DNA of 64,000 nt, from assembly GCA_029783825.1 (NCBI GenBank), contig JAREIK010000801.1:10304891-10368890 (forward strand), in the 5' to 3' direction. Made by a program: the position numbers and the translations under genes. Below, one piece after another: positions 47,017 through 57,203 of this stretch. The stretch is from Sapria himalayana. Lineage: Eukaryota; Streptophyta; Magnoliopsida; Malpighiales; Rafflesiaceae. The notes below the pieces were generated by a model. The model was not told where the DNA came from. It was given only the letters and a program-made list of their open reading frames with translations, and made no database searches. The stretch's first letter is position 1. Each line of letters begins with the position of its first letter.

Positions 47017-48520
47017 GTATATAACTTTTTAATATTTATATTTTTTATATTTGATTATCATACAAATAACATAATTTTTTTTGTTTGGAATATTATAATA
47101 ATATTTACATTTTTAAATAATTAATTAAATAAGATATCAAATAAAATAATTAGAATTAATTAATTTATTAAAATATTATTATAATAGAAATATAATTTTA
47201 AAACTTAATATGAAAGAAAAAAAAATGTTAAGCAGCCCAAATAGTGATCGAACTGCTAAGCAACCTTTAGGGTAACGATTCAAATCCCTTTGTGCATCGT
47301 TGAACTTTTTTAGTGGACGCAGAGTAAAGGTCAGTTCCCTAAAAACCAATTAATTCTTCTTGTCTACTGGTATGACCAACAATCTTGCTAGTTTGTCCCA
47401 ATTTAAAGGGATACCAACCAATTTGACAAAATCAAATCAATTCAGTGATAGGTAGAAAATTGGACCGGTCCAACCAACTAGTCTAGTCCAATTTTCTCAT
47501 CCATTATGGAGACTATGAGAGTCATTAAGAGTATAAATTTAATATTCTTTGAAGATACATCATTGTTTAAGGACTTGATAAAAGAAAATGTACCATTAGA
47601 TATCATAGTGATAAAATCATTCTCGTTATCAATTATTACTCCTCGTATAGTGGTAAACACTAACCATGTCCTACGTACATGTCTAGCACTAAAAGTATGA
47701 CCAATTATGAAAAAAAAATATTGGCATCTCTTATGATGCATTGTGCCATGGAGAAGAGCTAGTATAGAAGTGATAGAGAACAAGAAATATAAATCCCCCA
47801 TGGAAGAGAGACAAAGATTAAGAGAGTTGATGAAATCAACCTAAATATCTATGTTAGACAGATGCATTCACAGTCTTCCTTAGATAAGTTTTTCATTGCA
47901 TCAATAGATCTAATTCGCAATAATGAGCTACTTTCTAATTATACGAAAGAAAACAATGATATATTCTATTCAATATGTATTATTTTGAGTATTTTCATAT
48001 TTTTATTTTAGAAGAATTTTAATTTATTTTCCTTATTTGATAACCATAAGATTTTGAACTAACTTTTTAAAGCATTTAGTCATTCAAATTGGTGATAACT
48101 ATATTGAATTAATTGAGAACAATTTAATTTTAATCATATTTAAAATATCATTTCAAAACATGTAAATAAGTTAGTTGTGATATATAAATCAATGCCCACA
48201 ATAAATATGAGACCCAAAGAAGTGAGATGTAAATAAGTTAGTAGTCGATCAACTTTAGATTAGGGTAATAAGAAGGAATTTGTATATGATGTTGACTAAT
48301 TGTACACTTCTCTTTTTGCCAAAATAACCAACATTAGGTTGATAATTTGTATTACAATATCACACAGATAAATTTTACATCAGCTAAATATAAAAAATAT
48401 ATTCATTCATAATAAACTCAATAATAAATATTTATATAGTAGCCACTAATATTTATTATTCTTTAAAAATTAGATATAGTGTGTAGATTGTAGAAATCCT
48501 AAAACAACCTAAAATAATCT
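45354..48520. other. AT-rich NOM1 intron, no exon found
   Basis: No coding exon is visible. 46065-46090 and 46980-47005 are (TA)n. 46660-47230 is AT-rich sequence that recurs inverted at 52330-53400. At about 47225-47330 a tRNA-like stretch includes cgattcaaatccc (B-box-like). 47500-47700 has an open frame on each strand without family support. Confidence 0.5.
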
Positions 48521-48524
48521 CTTA

Positions 48525-48875
48525 GAGTATCTCCAATCATATTCAACAAAATAGCTACTCAAAATATATTTAAATATTATATTTACTATTTTAGCTAGCA
48601 ACTTTTTAGAATTCACTTCAAAACACTCTATTTTATACTCAATTTTCACTAACTTCCAATAATTTTTAAAAAGTAAAACATTAATATAAAGAAAGATAGA
48701 GATAAAAAAAAGTAGAGAGAGAATTTAGAGAGCCCAAATGGCTCACCACATTTGATGAGCCATTTGGGTTAACTAGGAAATAAAAAATAAAATAGAGAGT
48801 TGATTGGAGAGAATTTTTTATATTTGGTTAACTAAAATGACTAAGAGAAAAAAATAGAGAGGATTGAAAATGCTC
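48525..48875. mobile_element. Tourist-like (PIF/Harbinger) MITE, copy A
   Basis: 351 bp with ends GAGTATCTCCAATC and GATTGAAAATGCTC and a TTA duplication on both sides (48522-48524, 48876-48878), the TWA target of PIF/Harbinger elements. An internal hairpin CCCAAATGGCTCA/TGAGCCATTTGGG lies at about 48732-48768. The element shares agctactcaaaatatatt with copy B (inverted there). Confidence 0.78.
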
Positions 48876-49009
48876 TTATAACAAGCTTTTATAAATTCTA
48901 TTTGATACTTACTATAGTTGACCTTAAGAGATATAAGTTAGAGAATTTCTATTATTTTCAAATATAAATCAATATTTAGATATGCATAAATTTAATAAAA
49001 AAAATTAGA

Positions 49010-49610
49010 TATACATCATTGTTTCTACATGAAGAGTTTCAGACTAAAAATTTTAAACATCTGAGATATTTTCTTTATATTAAAATAAGATACTCAAGAA
49101 GTATAATATTTCAATCTCAAAAAATATATGTTTTGAATAGTTTATATAAACACGATATGTTTAAATGTGAACCTATTAACTCACCATTTTATCTAGATGT
49201 ATACTCAACAAAACTAAACTATCTGATAGTGAACAATCCAAATATTACTTAAGTTGTTAATATAATTAATTATTTCTTAAATTTTTTTCGACATATTCTC
49301 AAAATTCTCAAGTGTGTCAAGCAAACTTCAAGACATGTGATTATGGAGTTGAGTCATATTTAAATTCCAATAGGATTCTCATGATTATAGAGAGGCATGT
49401 CATTATTGTGAGTTTCATGGGAGAGGCAAAATACATAGTTATTATGTGTGAGCTTCATTATATCAGTTACTTCTTGGAAGAAATTTGCCAACCAATTCAA
49501 AAATTAATGACATTTTATGGTGATAACAAATAACCTAACACAATGATATTAAATTCAAAATTTCATTAGCAGATAAAAAATATATTACGATTAATTATCA
49601 GTTCATTTGA
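49010..49610 (+). pseudogene. Ty1/copia RT-RNase H fragment
   Basis: Two blocks in the right order. 49020-49210 reads FLHEEFQTKNFKHLRYFLYI and SQKIYVLNSLYKHDMFKCEP, the copia RT C-terminus. 49330-49600 reads GEAKYIVIMCELHYISYFLE, then YGDNK, then a worn FHxQIKNI stretch, the copia RNase H. No LTRs are recognisable. It sits in a NOM1 intron in the opposite direction to the gene. Confidence 0.78.
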
Positions 49611-49670
49611 GAAATGATCCATGATAATTTGATTATTACTACATAATTGATAATGCATTTTAAATTTAAT

Positions 49671-49765
49671 CAGGGGAGGGGGAGGGGAGAGGGAATGAGG
49701 GGGTGAGGGATTGAGGGGGTAAGGGAAGAGGGCGAGGGGCAAAGGCAAGAGAAAGAAGAGAAGCT
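49671..49765. repeat. Purine (G/A) tract
   Basis: About 95 bp of almost uninterrupted purines such as GGGGAGGGGGAGGGGAGAGG on the + strand in an AT-rich setting; potential triplex or G-quadruplex DNA. The Pro/Leu-rich - strand frame is an artefact. Confidence 0.85.
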
Positions 49766-50059
49766 TCATACTATTTTAAATTAATTAAAATTTAAAATAA
49801 TATTTTAATGTGATAATTTGATAAAATAATTAAAATAATAAATAGTATTAATTATAAAATATTTCATAATATTTATTAATGAAAAAATAATATTATATAC
49901 TATATATAAATAAAAAAATAAATTTAAATTTTTAATTTGATAATAATAAAATTATTTTAAAAATTTTAAAATTTAATATATTATAAAATATTTATTAAAA
50001 TATTTCATACTATAATAATTTAAATAACAAAAATAAATAAATTATAATTTAAATAAAGA

Positions 50060-52288
50060 AAATCCTAGAGAAAGAAAAGATTTTTGTTAGGAATATTAGA
50101 GATTGACCATTATAAAAAATTTTTTACATTAGTTGCATGTATCACGTCATTAACCTAATAAACCTGATATTAAAGGCGGAGATTAATGTGTGTCACCACT
50201 TTTAAAAACATATGTAACTCACCTAAAATATATTCACACGCCTCAAAGATAACAAAAATTTGATAGTCTATATTTATCTGCAAATTTTAAGAAGAAAAAA
50301 TTCTAATTGCATATGATATACCATTAGAATTACATATACATGATATTTGAATCATGTGTTTAATACAAACATGTGATATCTAACTGCATCAATAATAAGA
50401 ATGATAAACTTATTATTAACGACACTGACTGGACTACAAGAATTTTATTTATGAAATTCCAACAAATTTTTTATGACACGATGAACATGTGTTCGTTAGT
50501 TTATACTCCCACAACTCAAATCCCACTCAGGTGCATATGCAACATTAACATGATATTTAAAAAGTATCGAGATGACCCAATACTTAATGATATGATTGTA
50601 AAGATGAAAACTAAGTACTTAAAATACTTGTCCACCATTCCATCTTTTATTGTATGACTGTCTGTATGGACCCTAAAATTAAGGTGAAAAGAGTAAAGAA
50701 TATTTTAACTTATATTTTCTCTTGCATGAACATGAAAAATTCACCTGAAGGATTTATTTACGAGAAATTAATTATGCTTTTTATATAATATAATACTATG
50801 TATGATGATAGTACTGGTGAGGCTTTGAATATGGATATAAATATCATTTTCAAAGATAATTTTTTCATTCAGTTAGCGAGGGAGAAAAGATTGACTATCA
50901 AATAGGAACGAACTATCTCATTACTTAGATACCAATTACTGTTCAATCCTATTATATTATGATATTAAGAATCTTGATATATTATAGTGATGAAAATCAT
51001 ACGAATCCACTTTTTCCGTACTATCTAAGATAAATAGGATCTAATGATTCCTCTGGTGTCGAGCATAACATTAAAGTACTTTTTCTGTTATAATAAAAAT
51101 AATTTCGAATAAAAAATCAAGATTATATCAAGATATTATTGAAGCTTTAACATGAATAAAAGATTAGAGATATTCAATCTTGGACATTCAGGATCGTGCT
51201 AGGATTGCAGCAAAATTGGAAAATTAGATTACTGATTATGATCCGTATAATATTGATATTAATAATAATATGATAATTGATGACGTTGACAATTAATGAT
51301 TAAGATACTAATATCTGATATATTATTTTGATTTACTCATTTATATTATATCTATGTTTCTTTAATTTTTATTTGTAATATTACATTGAGTTTGAGCGTG
51401 CCTTTGTGGATTGATGCTTGAAACTTGAATATTAATTTATTATAAATTTTTATTTTGCATTAGTTTTTAATTTTTATTCATATTTAATTTTTAATATTTT
51501 ATTAATTAATACCTTACACTTATACAAATATAGTTATAAAATTTAAGCTATTTATTATAATAAATAAACTTAATATTTTATTAAATTTTATAATATTAAA
51601 TTTAAAATTTAATTATTTATTCATAAATAACAAATAACATTAGCTAATTACTAAAAACAAAAACAAAAACATTTAAAATATTAAATATTAATATATAAAT
51701 ATCAACTAATCTAGAAAAAAATTAAATTTATTAAAAATTAAAAACTAGCCCGCATGAGCCATACCTAGCATGGTTTCATCACCTTCCGAGATGACAGGCT
51801 ATGCCGAGCCTATACTAATGAAACCATGTCAGGTCAGGCACAGCATGGTGGCTCGATTAGGCCACCTAAAATCAGGCAAAGCTGGCCAAAAATAGCATGT
51901 TTGACCCTTTATTTGCCAAGGATTTTTGGCACACGTGTCGTTCCAAGCACGACACAGGTGCCTAGCACATCGGCAATGCACAGGTGACCATGCACCGAGC
52001 AATGCCCAATGGGGGAAAGACGATGCAATGCTCGATGGGCGACAGCTCAGCATGCCCAACGGGCGACAACAGCATGGCAACCCAGTGTCGAAACCCTAAA
52101 TTTTAATAAATTTGACCAACCCAACCCGAACCAGTCAACCCAAATCGATCCAAACCCGTGTAATTGTTGGGTCATGGGCTAGTGTCGAGCCTGCCTTCCA
52201 AGGTATTATGTTGTGCTTGGCATAGCATGCCAACCCGTTTGGTCTCAAAAAAATGGGGCAGACTAGCCTAGCCCGTTCGACACCTCTA
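50060..52288 (+). mobile_element. hAT transposon 3, left part missing
   Basis: The right end GCCCGTTCGACACCTCTA (52271-52288) matches the hAT ends in the window, and the region 51745-52288 has the worn GGCC and GGCACG subterminal motifs. The transposase remnant is on the + strand, so the element is inverted relative to hAT 1 and 2. Sequence related to the transposase begins near 50060, and no GC-rich left end exists further left, so the left end is truncated. Immediately beyond the right end (52289-52340) a second piece repeats subterminal motifs (cactgtggcccgactaggcc). Confidence 0.77.
50080..51297 (+). pseudogene. hAT transposase of element 3, decayed
   Basis: The best block (50440-50640) reads LFMKFQQIFYDTMNMCSLVY and KYRDDPILNDMIVKMKTKYL. 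It is followed by MDPKIKVKRVKNIL and SPEGFIYEKLI in another frame, and a degraded dimerisation region at 50960-51190. The N-terminal BED finger is absent. Multiple stops. Same block order as the copies at 5404-3330 and 22403-20470. Confidence 0.82.
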
Positions 52289-52329
52289 GTCGTGTCATGC
52301 CTTACACGACACTGTGGCCCGACTAGGCC

Positions 52330-53400
52330 ACCAAAATATACAAACTATTATTATAATATTTAAAGCAAATATGTTTTATATTATTTATATGATAATTAAA
52401 TATAAAAAATATAAATATTTAAAAAGTATTTAAATATAATTATTTATTTTATATCATTAAATATATTAAATTAAATAAATTATGTCAATCACAATTACAA
52501 AAAAAAATTTAAAATACATTTTATTTATTTCAAAATTTAAAAAAAAAATTATGTATTTTAATTAATTTTAAATATTTTTTAATATTTTTGTCAATATTTT
52601 ATTGATATTTCTAATATATATATACAAAATTTAAGTATCAAATATTTGTATTTATAGATATTTTTATCTATATGTATGTGTAAATGTTTTAAATTATTTT
52701 TAATTTTAATATGTAAAATATATTTATGATGTCATTGATTCGATAAAAGTTTTATAACAATCTAACCACTTGGGCTATTTAACTCTTTTATTTTACTTGT
52801 ATATTAATTTTTAAAATTATATTCATATTAAATAGTATTTTAATAAATTAATTATCCTAATTATTTTATTTAATAATTTAAAATATATATATATTTAATT
52901 AATTTGTAAAATATATAAATTTTCATTATAATATTCTAAACAAATATTTGTATATCATTTATATTATATATATATATATATATATTAAAAAATTATTTAC
53001 TAATAATTATTTATTTTATATTATTGAATATATTAAATTAATAAATAAATTTTATATTTATTACACTTATAAAATAATTTAAAATATATTTTATTTATTT
53101 TATACTTTTTTGAATTTGTTTCATATATTTGCATGAATTTTAAATAATTTTTATATTTTTTGATATTTTATTAATATTTCTGATATATTCATAAAATTCA
53201 AGTACTATAATTATATTTAATAATATGTCCATAAATATATATGTGTGTGTGTGTAATTTTTTAAAATTATTTTTACATTTTATAATATATAGAATATATG
53301 TAGGCCATAACCAATTCGATAACTATTTGATAAGAATCTAACTGTCGACCAACCAATGAACTAAAAATCAATACTCTTACCAAAGTAGTTACCAGTCTAA
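52330..53400. repeat. AT-rich direct duplication, also present inverted at 46660-47230
   Basis: Two tandem-like copies, about 52340-52800 and 52915-53400, share the order attattataatattc-a-caaatat, ttattttatat-attgaatat and gatattttattaatatttctgatatat (52570-52620, 53158-53190). Each ends in a GC-raised stretch (attcgataa...aatctaac). The reverse complement of the same series is seen at 46660-47230. Origin unknown. Confidence 0.55.
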
Positions 53401-53722
53401 TTTTCTCAATATTATAAATATGTATTTTCTTGCTTAATTTCTAGCAATTGACTGCATAAAAATATTATTATTTATTATTGAATTATTACTCTTACTACTA
53501 TTTTCACTAGTTTAACAAGAAATTTTTTTCATTATATTATCATCATATTCATCCATAAAAGCAACAAAAGTTGCCACATGTGACAAAAAATTCAAGTATA
53601 AGTAGTAGAATTCTAGGGATTCATATGTTCAAACATGGGATATAAAACTTTTTTCATTATATCAATATCTCAAACAATAAATTTAAGATCATACAATCAT
53701 AAGTATAGTGTTAGAGTCATAC

Positions 53723-53790
53723 AAAAAAAAGATTGGCCATTTCTCCCATAATGGACTCCACATTTTGCTCACTAAGTTTGTTAAGAAGCC
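53723..53790 (-). pseudogene. NOM1: NOM1 exon 3: LLNKLSEQNVESI
   Basis: Acceptor gacacccttag, donor CTTTTTTTT|gtatga. Its two first bases complete Gly with the G left by exon 2, reading RGLLNKLSEQNVESIMGEM, the conserved start of the family's MIF4G domain. It is 68 nt long with no internal stop. Confidence 0.85.
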
Positions 53791-53892
53791 CTAAGGGTGT
53801 CATAAGTGAAAATAATTGCACATGATTGAAAATTATAACATAAAAAAATTGTATCTAGTGTAAAAGACTCCTATTTAACACAGTATGAGAGT

Positions 53893-54468
53893 TAAGAAGC
53901 ACGGAATGGATATAGACATAAAAATAGGACACGTCATGACGGAGAGATGACAAATTTTAAAAAACTAGAATACGAATACGGATAGGATACGACATGATAA
54001 AAAAAAATAAAAATAAAAATAAAAATAATTTTCTTTATAAATATTAGGTATTATATAAAATAAAATAAAATAAAATATTTTATTTTATAAAATAAAAATA
54101 TTTTATTTTATTTTATAAGATAAAAAATAATAATTATTTTATTATTTTATAATTATCTTATATTATAAAAAATATATTTTTTTTATTTTATAAAATAAAA
54201 ATATTTCATTTTATTTTATCAAAATCGTGCCACCCCACAGAATCACACCCACCCCACCGCTCCACAGAATCGGCCATTCGACGTCGGCAACTCGACGTTG
54301 TCGGCATGTATTTGGCATTCGACGCATCCATCTGATATACCACGTGGCATATCGGACACGGATTGGTCAACGATATGCCACGTGGCATATCGGACAAGAA
54401 TTCATACTGTGTCCACGTGTCAGACACGAGGACATGACTATAGGGAGCCGTATCCATGCTTCCTTGTC
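53893..54468 (-). mobile_element. MULE-type MITE, copy 4
   Basis: About 576 bp, oriented as copy 3. Ends TAAGAAGCACGGAATGG and CCGTATCCATGCTTCCTTG. Flanks tatgagagt (53884-53892) and tgatagagt (54469-54477) are related but imperfect, so the duplication is old or misaligned. It contains two copies of the G-box palindrome (ATACCACGTGGCATAT at about 54337-54352, ATGCCACGTGGCATAT at about 54374-54389) and lacks most of the GC-rich array. It lies in the NOM1 intron between exons 2 and 3. Confidence 0.8.
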
Positions 54469-54668
54469 TGATAGAGTTTAATATCCTATGAGTCTTAAGT
54501 TTACAACTCTTTGAGAAAAAAATTTTTCATTTGCACCAATGCACAATCTCTTGAAAATTATAACATGCATGACCCATATTCATCTTGTCACATATTCTCA
54601 CAAGTGTGGAAGATGAGGCAAGCATAAAGCAGTAATGTATCTTCAAATTCAGAAGCTACCATACTAAC

Positions 54669-55219
54669 CTCGAGCACGCCTACAAATTTCCTTATGCTTT
54701 TCTGTTTCTTCTCCTGCTTGATATCTCATGTGAGGTAAAACATATTTTAAATTACCAATCTTTGAGGGAGCATTTGTTGTAGTTTCTTGTGTTTTGTTAT
54801 CATTTTCATTACTTTAGAGTGACCCGGATGCACTAGGAGAGAAGTCTTGAACATCAGAGACAGGATTCTTCTTTGACTTTTTGCTTCTTAAGTGTGCTTT
54901 GTTGGATTCATCAAGCACCATCTGTATTCTCAAACAGCTCGTTCAAGCCATCATCATCTCTCATCAATTTTCCCTCTTTCACTTTGAGTGTATTAGCCAA
55001 TCTCCTTTCTATTCCCGTATCTTCTTCGCTCCATGAGCTGCTAATTCTCATATCCATTTCCAAATACTCCTCTAACTTAGTTTTCAGATTTCTTTTCAAA
55101 CCCCTCTTATCTTCCTCTTTCAAATTCTTATTTATCCTTTTTGGCGTGTGCACATATTTTGGCTTTGCACCATTGGACTCCCTCTTGAATTGTTCATTTC
55201 TCTTCAGTTTTTGTAATTT
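54669..55219 (-). pseudogene. NOM1: NOM1 exon 2: acidic/basic N-terminal region
   Basis: Acceptor taatttttgcag, donor CGAG|gttagt. The first frame reads KRESNGAKPKYVHTPKRINK, then SSWSEEDTGIERRLANTLKV then KEGKLMRDDDGLNELFE, the family's ERKLAKKLKVK-GKLRGDDDG motif. At about 54911 one base too many shifts the frame, and the next frame reads DESNKAHLRSKKSKKNPVSD, a TAA at 54816-54814, then IGNLKYVLPHMRYQAGEETE then ICRRARG, the block that joins exon 3. Confidence 0.86.
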
Positions 55220-55308
55220 CTGCAAAAATTACTCTCCCAATTACAACTACTATGTTGATGATTTACAAAAAATTAGCAAATATTATAGAATAAACATTAA
55301 TTTTCCAC

Positions 55309-55403
55309 CTTGTGCTTCATCCTGGTCTCATGCTTCTTCTGTTTATGTTTCTGTCGATTTTTTTCCGCTTCTTTATTCGCGACATCTTTCTAGCAAAAGC
55401 CAT
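55309..55403 (-). pseudogene. NOM1: NOM1 exon 1: basic N-terminus with frameshift in an A-run
   Basis: Candidate ATG at 55403 reads MAFARKMSRIKKRKK; after a run of seven A the frame must shift by one base to read NRQKHKQKKHETRMKHK before the donor CACAAG|gtggaa. One extra A would restore 32 codons in phase 0 with exon 2. The Lys/Arg-rich start fits a nucleolar localisation signal. A homopolymer length error in the assembly is a possible alternative. Confidence 0.72.
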
Positions 55404-55880
55404 GGTTCCTAGTCAGTTGTCAGGAGCTACCCAAAAATAACATAGCAAGTAGCACCAGAGAAAGAACATACAAAATTATGCTATCAGAGACGGAAGTAAT
55501 CATCCAGCAAACGTTGGTATAGCATATTGCGAACTGAACACTAATTAAGCATAATAAGCTTTACTTATGCCATTAGAAACTTCGAACATTCGTCAAAAAG
55601 AAATTAGGGTAATTAAACAATGGCATTGTGCAAAGCTTCGTGTGACACAGACCAGGAAAATATGACAATGAGCCGAGTAAATCAAGCTTACCGATTTAAC
55701 CCACCGATACACTCTCTCTTCCTTCCAAACCTGCCGGAGAGAATGTGGCACCTGTTTTGACGAGAGCGAGAGGAAGCGCCGAACACAAGTTGCAACTCCA
55801 CCATGCTTAATGTGATCGCAGCCTGCGGCATAGTGGGGTACATCGTGGGTGAAAAGTTGCAACTCCAGCATGTTAAAATA
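55404..55880. other. NOM1 5' flank / possible 5' UTR
   Basis: Higher-complexity sequence without a supported gene. It contains acactctctcttccttcc and other pyrimidine runs. A short word pair, aagttgcaactccaccatg (about 55788) and aagttgcaactccagcatg (about 55854), forms a local direct repeat whose second copy abuts the G-rich element at 55881. It could hold the NOM1 promoter, but no TATA box or start can be assigned. Confidence 0.4.
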
Positions 55881-56990
55881 TTAAAATTTAGTGCACTCTT
55901 ACATTTATCCTAAACTACCCTCTTCCTCTTCCATCGGCCCTTGCCCTCTCCCATCGAGCTCGATGGAGCTCAACCACAAGTTACATCGATCTTCAAGAGC
56001 TCATGGTCGCGCTCTTTGAGTTCGATCGAGAGCTCCTTCGAGCTCTAGGAGCTTGATGTTATGCTCCATCAAGCTCCTGGAGCTCGACCAAGAACTCCAT
56101 CGAATCCATGGAACTCGAACGACGAGCTCGATGGAGCTCTCGGTCTAACTCCTTCGAGCTCCTTTGAGCTCCAGGAGCTCGACCGAGAGCTCGATGGAGC
56201 TCTTGATCAATCTTATTCGAGCTTCAGGAGTTAGACTTGAGAGCTCCAGGAGCTTGGCATCGAGCTCCTTCAAGTTCCTGGAGCTCAACCGAGAGCTCGA
56301 TGAGCTCTCGTTGAGCTCCTGAAGCTCCACGAAGGAGCTCGTGGAAACGAGCTGGGAGAGGAGGGGCGAGAGGTGATGGCAAATGAGCGAGGGGAGACGG
56401 GTGAGGGCGAGGGCGAGGGGAGACGGGCAAGGGTGAGGGGCGAGAGGAGACGGGCGAGGGGAGACGGGCGAGGGCGAGGGCGAGGGCAGGGGCGAGGGCG
56501 GGGCGAGGGCGGGGGCGAGGGCAGGGGCGAGGGCGAGGGCGAGGGCGAGGGCTGACGGGCGGGCGGGGGCGGGGGCGGGGGCGGGGGCGGGGGCGGGGGC
56601 GGGGGCGGGGGCGGGGGCGGGGGCGGGGCGGGGCGGGGGCGGGGGCGGGGGCGGGGGCGGGGGCGGGGCGGGGGCGGGGGCGGTGGGGCGTGGGCGGGGG
56701 CGGGGGCGTGGGCGGGGCGTGGGCGTGGGCGTGGGCGTGGGCGTGGGCGTGGGCGTGGGCGTGGGCGTGGGCGTGGGCGTGGGGAGAGGGCGTGGATGAG
56801 GGCGAGGATTAGGGGTGAGGACGAGGGAGGGGAAGTGCTAGTGTCACGGGCGAGGGAGGGGAAGTGCTAGTGTCACGGGCGAGGGAGGGGAAGTGCTAGT
56901 GGCACGGGCGAGGGAGGGGCGAGGGAGGGGCGAGGGGCAGGGAAAAGGGTAGTTTAGGACTTACGAATTATGGGGCACTAATTTTTAATT
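55881..56990. mobile_element. 1.1-kb element with terminal inverted repeats and GC-rich core
   Basis: The left end (55881-55921, ttaaaatttagtgcac ... tcctaaactaccct) and the right end (56947-56990, agggtagtttagga ... ggcactaatttttaa) are imperfect inverted repeats of about 40 bp. Between them lie a stretch crowded with GAGCTC and AGCTC words (55955-56345) and a G-rich tandem repeat (56370-56945). No transposase. The target duplication is unclear in the AT-rich flanks. It could be a Mutator-like or foldback element. Confidence 0.6.
56557..56781 (+). repeat. (GGGGGC)n and (GGGCGT)n hexanucleotide array
   Basis: Long runs of GGGGGC (56557-56689, with a few GGGGC and one GGTGGGGC interruption) followed by GGGCGT (about 56704-56781), with GGGCGA units before (56405-56555) and GGGAGGGGAAGTGCTAGTG units after (56825-56905). 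Predicted to be a strong G-quadruplex former. The Gly/Arg/Glu frames here are artefacts. Confidence 0.95.
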
Positions 56991-57203
56991 TATTTTTAGT
57001 TTTGTGAATTTTTAAAAAATATCAAAATTGTAGTTTCTAAATCTTAAGAATTTCCAAGGAAACATCACAAAACATAATTCTCCCTTATATAGATATTTAT
57101 GATTTTGTGCATCAAATCGATAAATTAAAATTAAAAATTATATTTTTTTAATTAATTTAAAAAACTATTGTTTGAAAACAACAAAAGATTCAATCACATG
57201 TAA

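Larger units (their letters stand above)
38702..55403 (-). pseudogene. NOM1: NOM1/SGD1-like nucleolar MIF4G-MA3 protein, broken gene
   Basis: Eight exons on the - strand match, in order, the family of nucleolar MIF4G domain-containing protein 1 (Sgd1p in yeast), a ribosome-biogenesis protein. They are 55403-55309, 55219-54669, 53790-53723, 43294-43210, 41331-41246, 40658-40540, 40460-40359 and 39091-38702. Splice phases fit across the chain wherever neighbouring exons are present. The basic N-terminus, the MIF4G stretch and the MA3 C-terminus are recognisable. Damage: a 1-base shift in exon 1, a 1-base shift and a TAA in exon 2, a lost AG acceptor and a TAA in exon 5, and a TGA in the last exon. 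The segment between exons 3 and 4 (start of MIF4G) and that between exons 7 and 8 (MIF4G end and MA3 start) were not found. The introns hold several transposons. An intact copy elsewhere in the genome is likely, because the protein is probably essential. Confidence 0.87.

Noticed and set aside
47478..47801. 107-codon - strand frame inside the NOM1 locus
   Set aside because: It matches none of the missing NOM1 segments and has no splice sites consistent with the gene's phases.
54873..55412. 179-codon + strand Ser/Leu/Phe-rich frame
   Set aside because: It is the antisense shadow of NOM1 exons 1 and 2, which have family motifs on the - strand.
55593..55871. 92-codon - strand frame upstream of NOM1
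   Set aside because: No recognised domain; it lies in the presumed promoter or 5' UTR and is more likely chance.
56373..56555. Gly/Arg/Glu-rich frame suggesting an RGG-type protein
   Set aside because: It is the GGGCGA hexamer repeat read in frame; no start context or conserved part.
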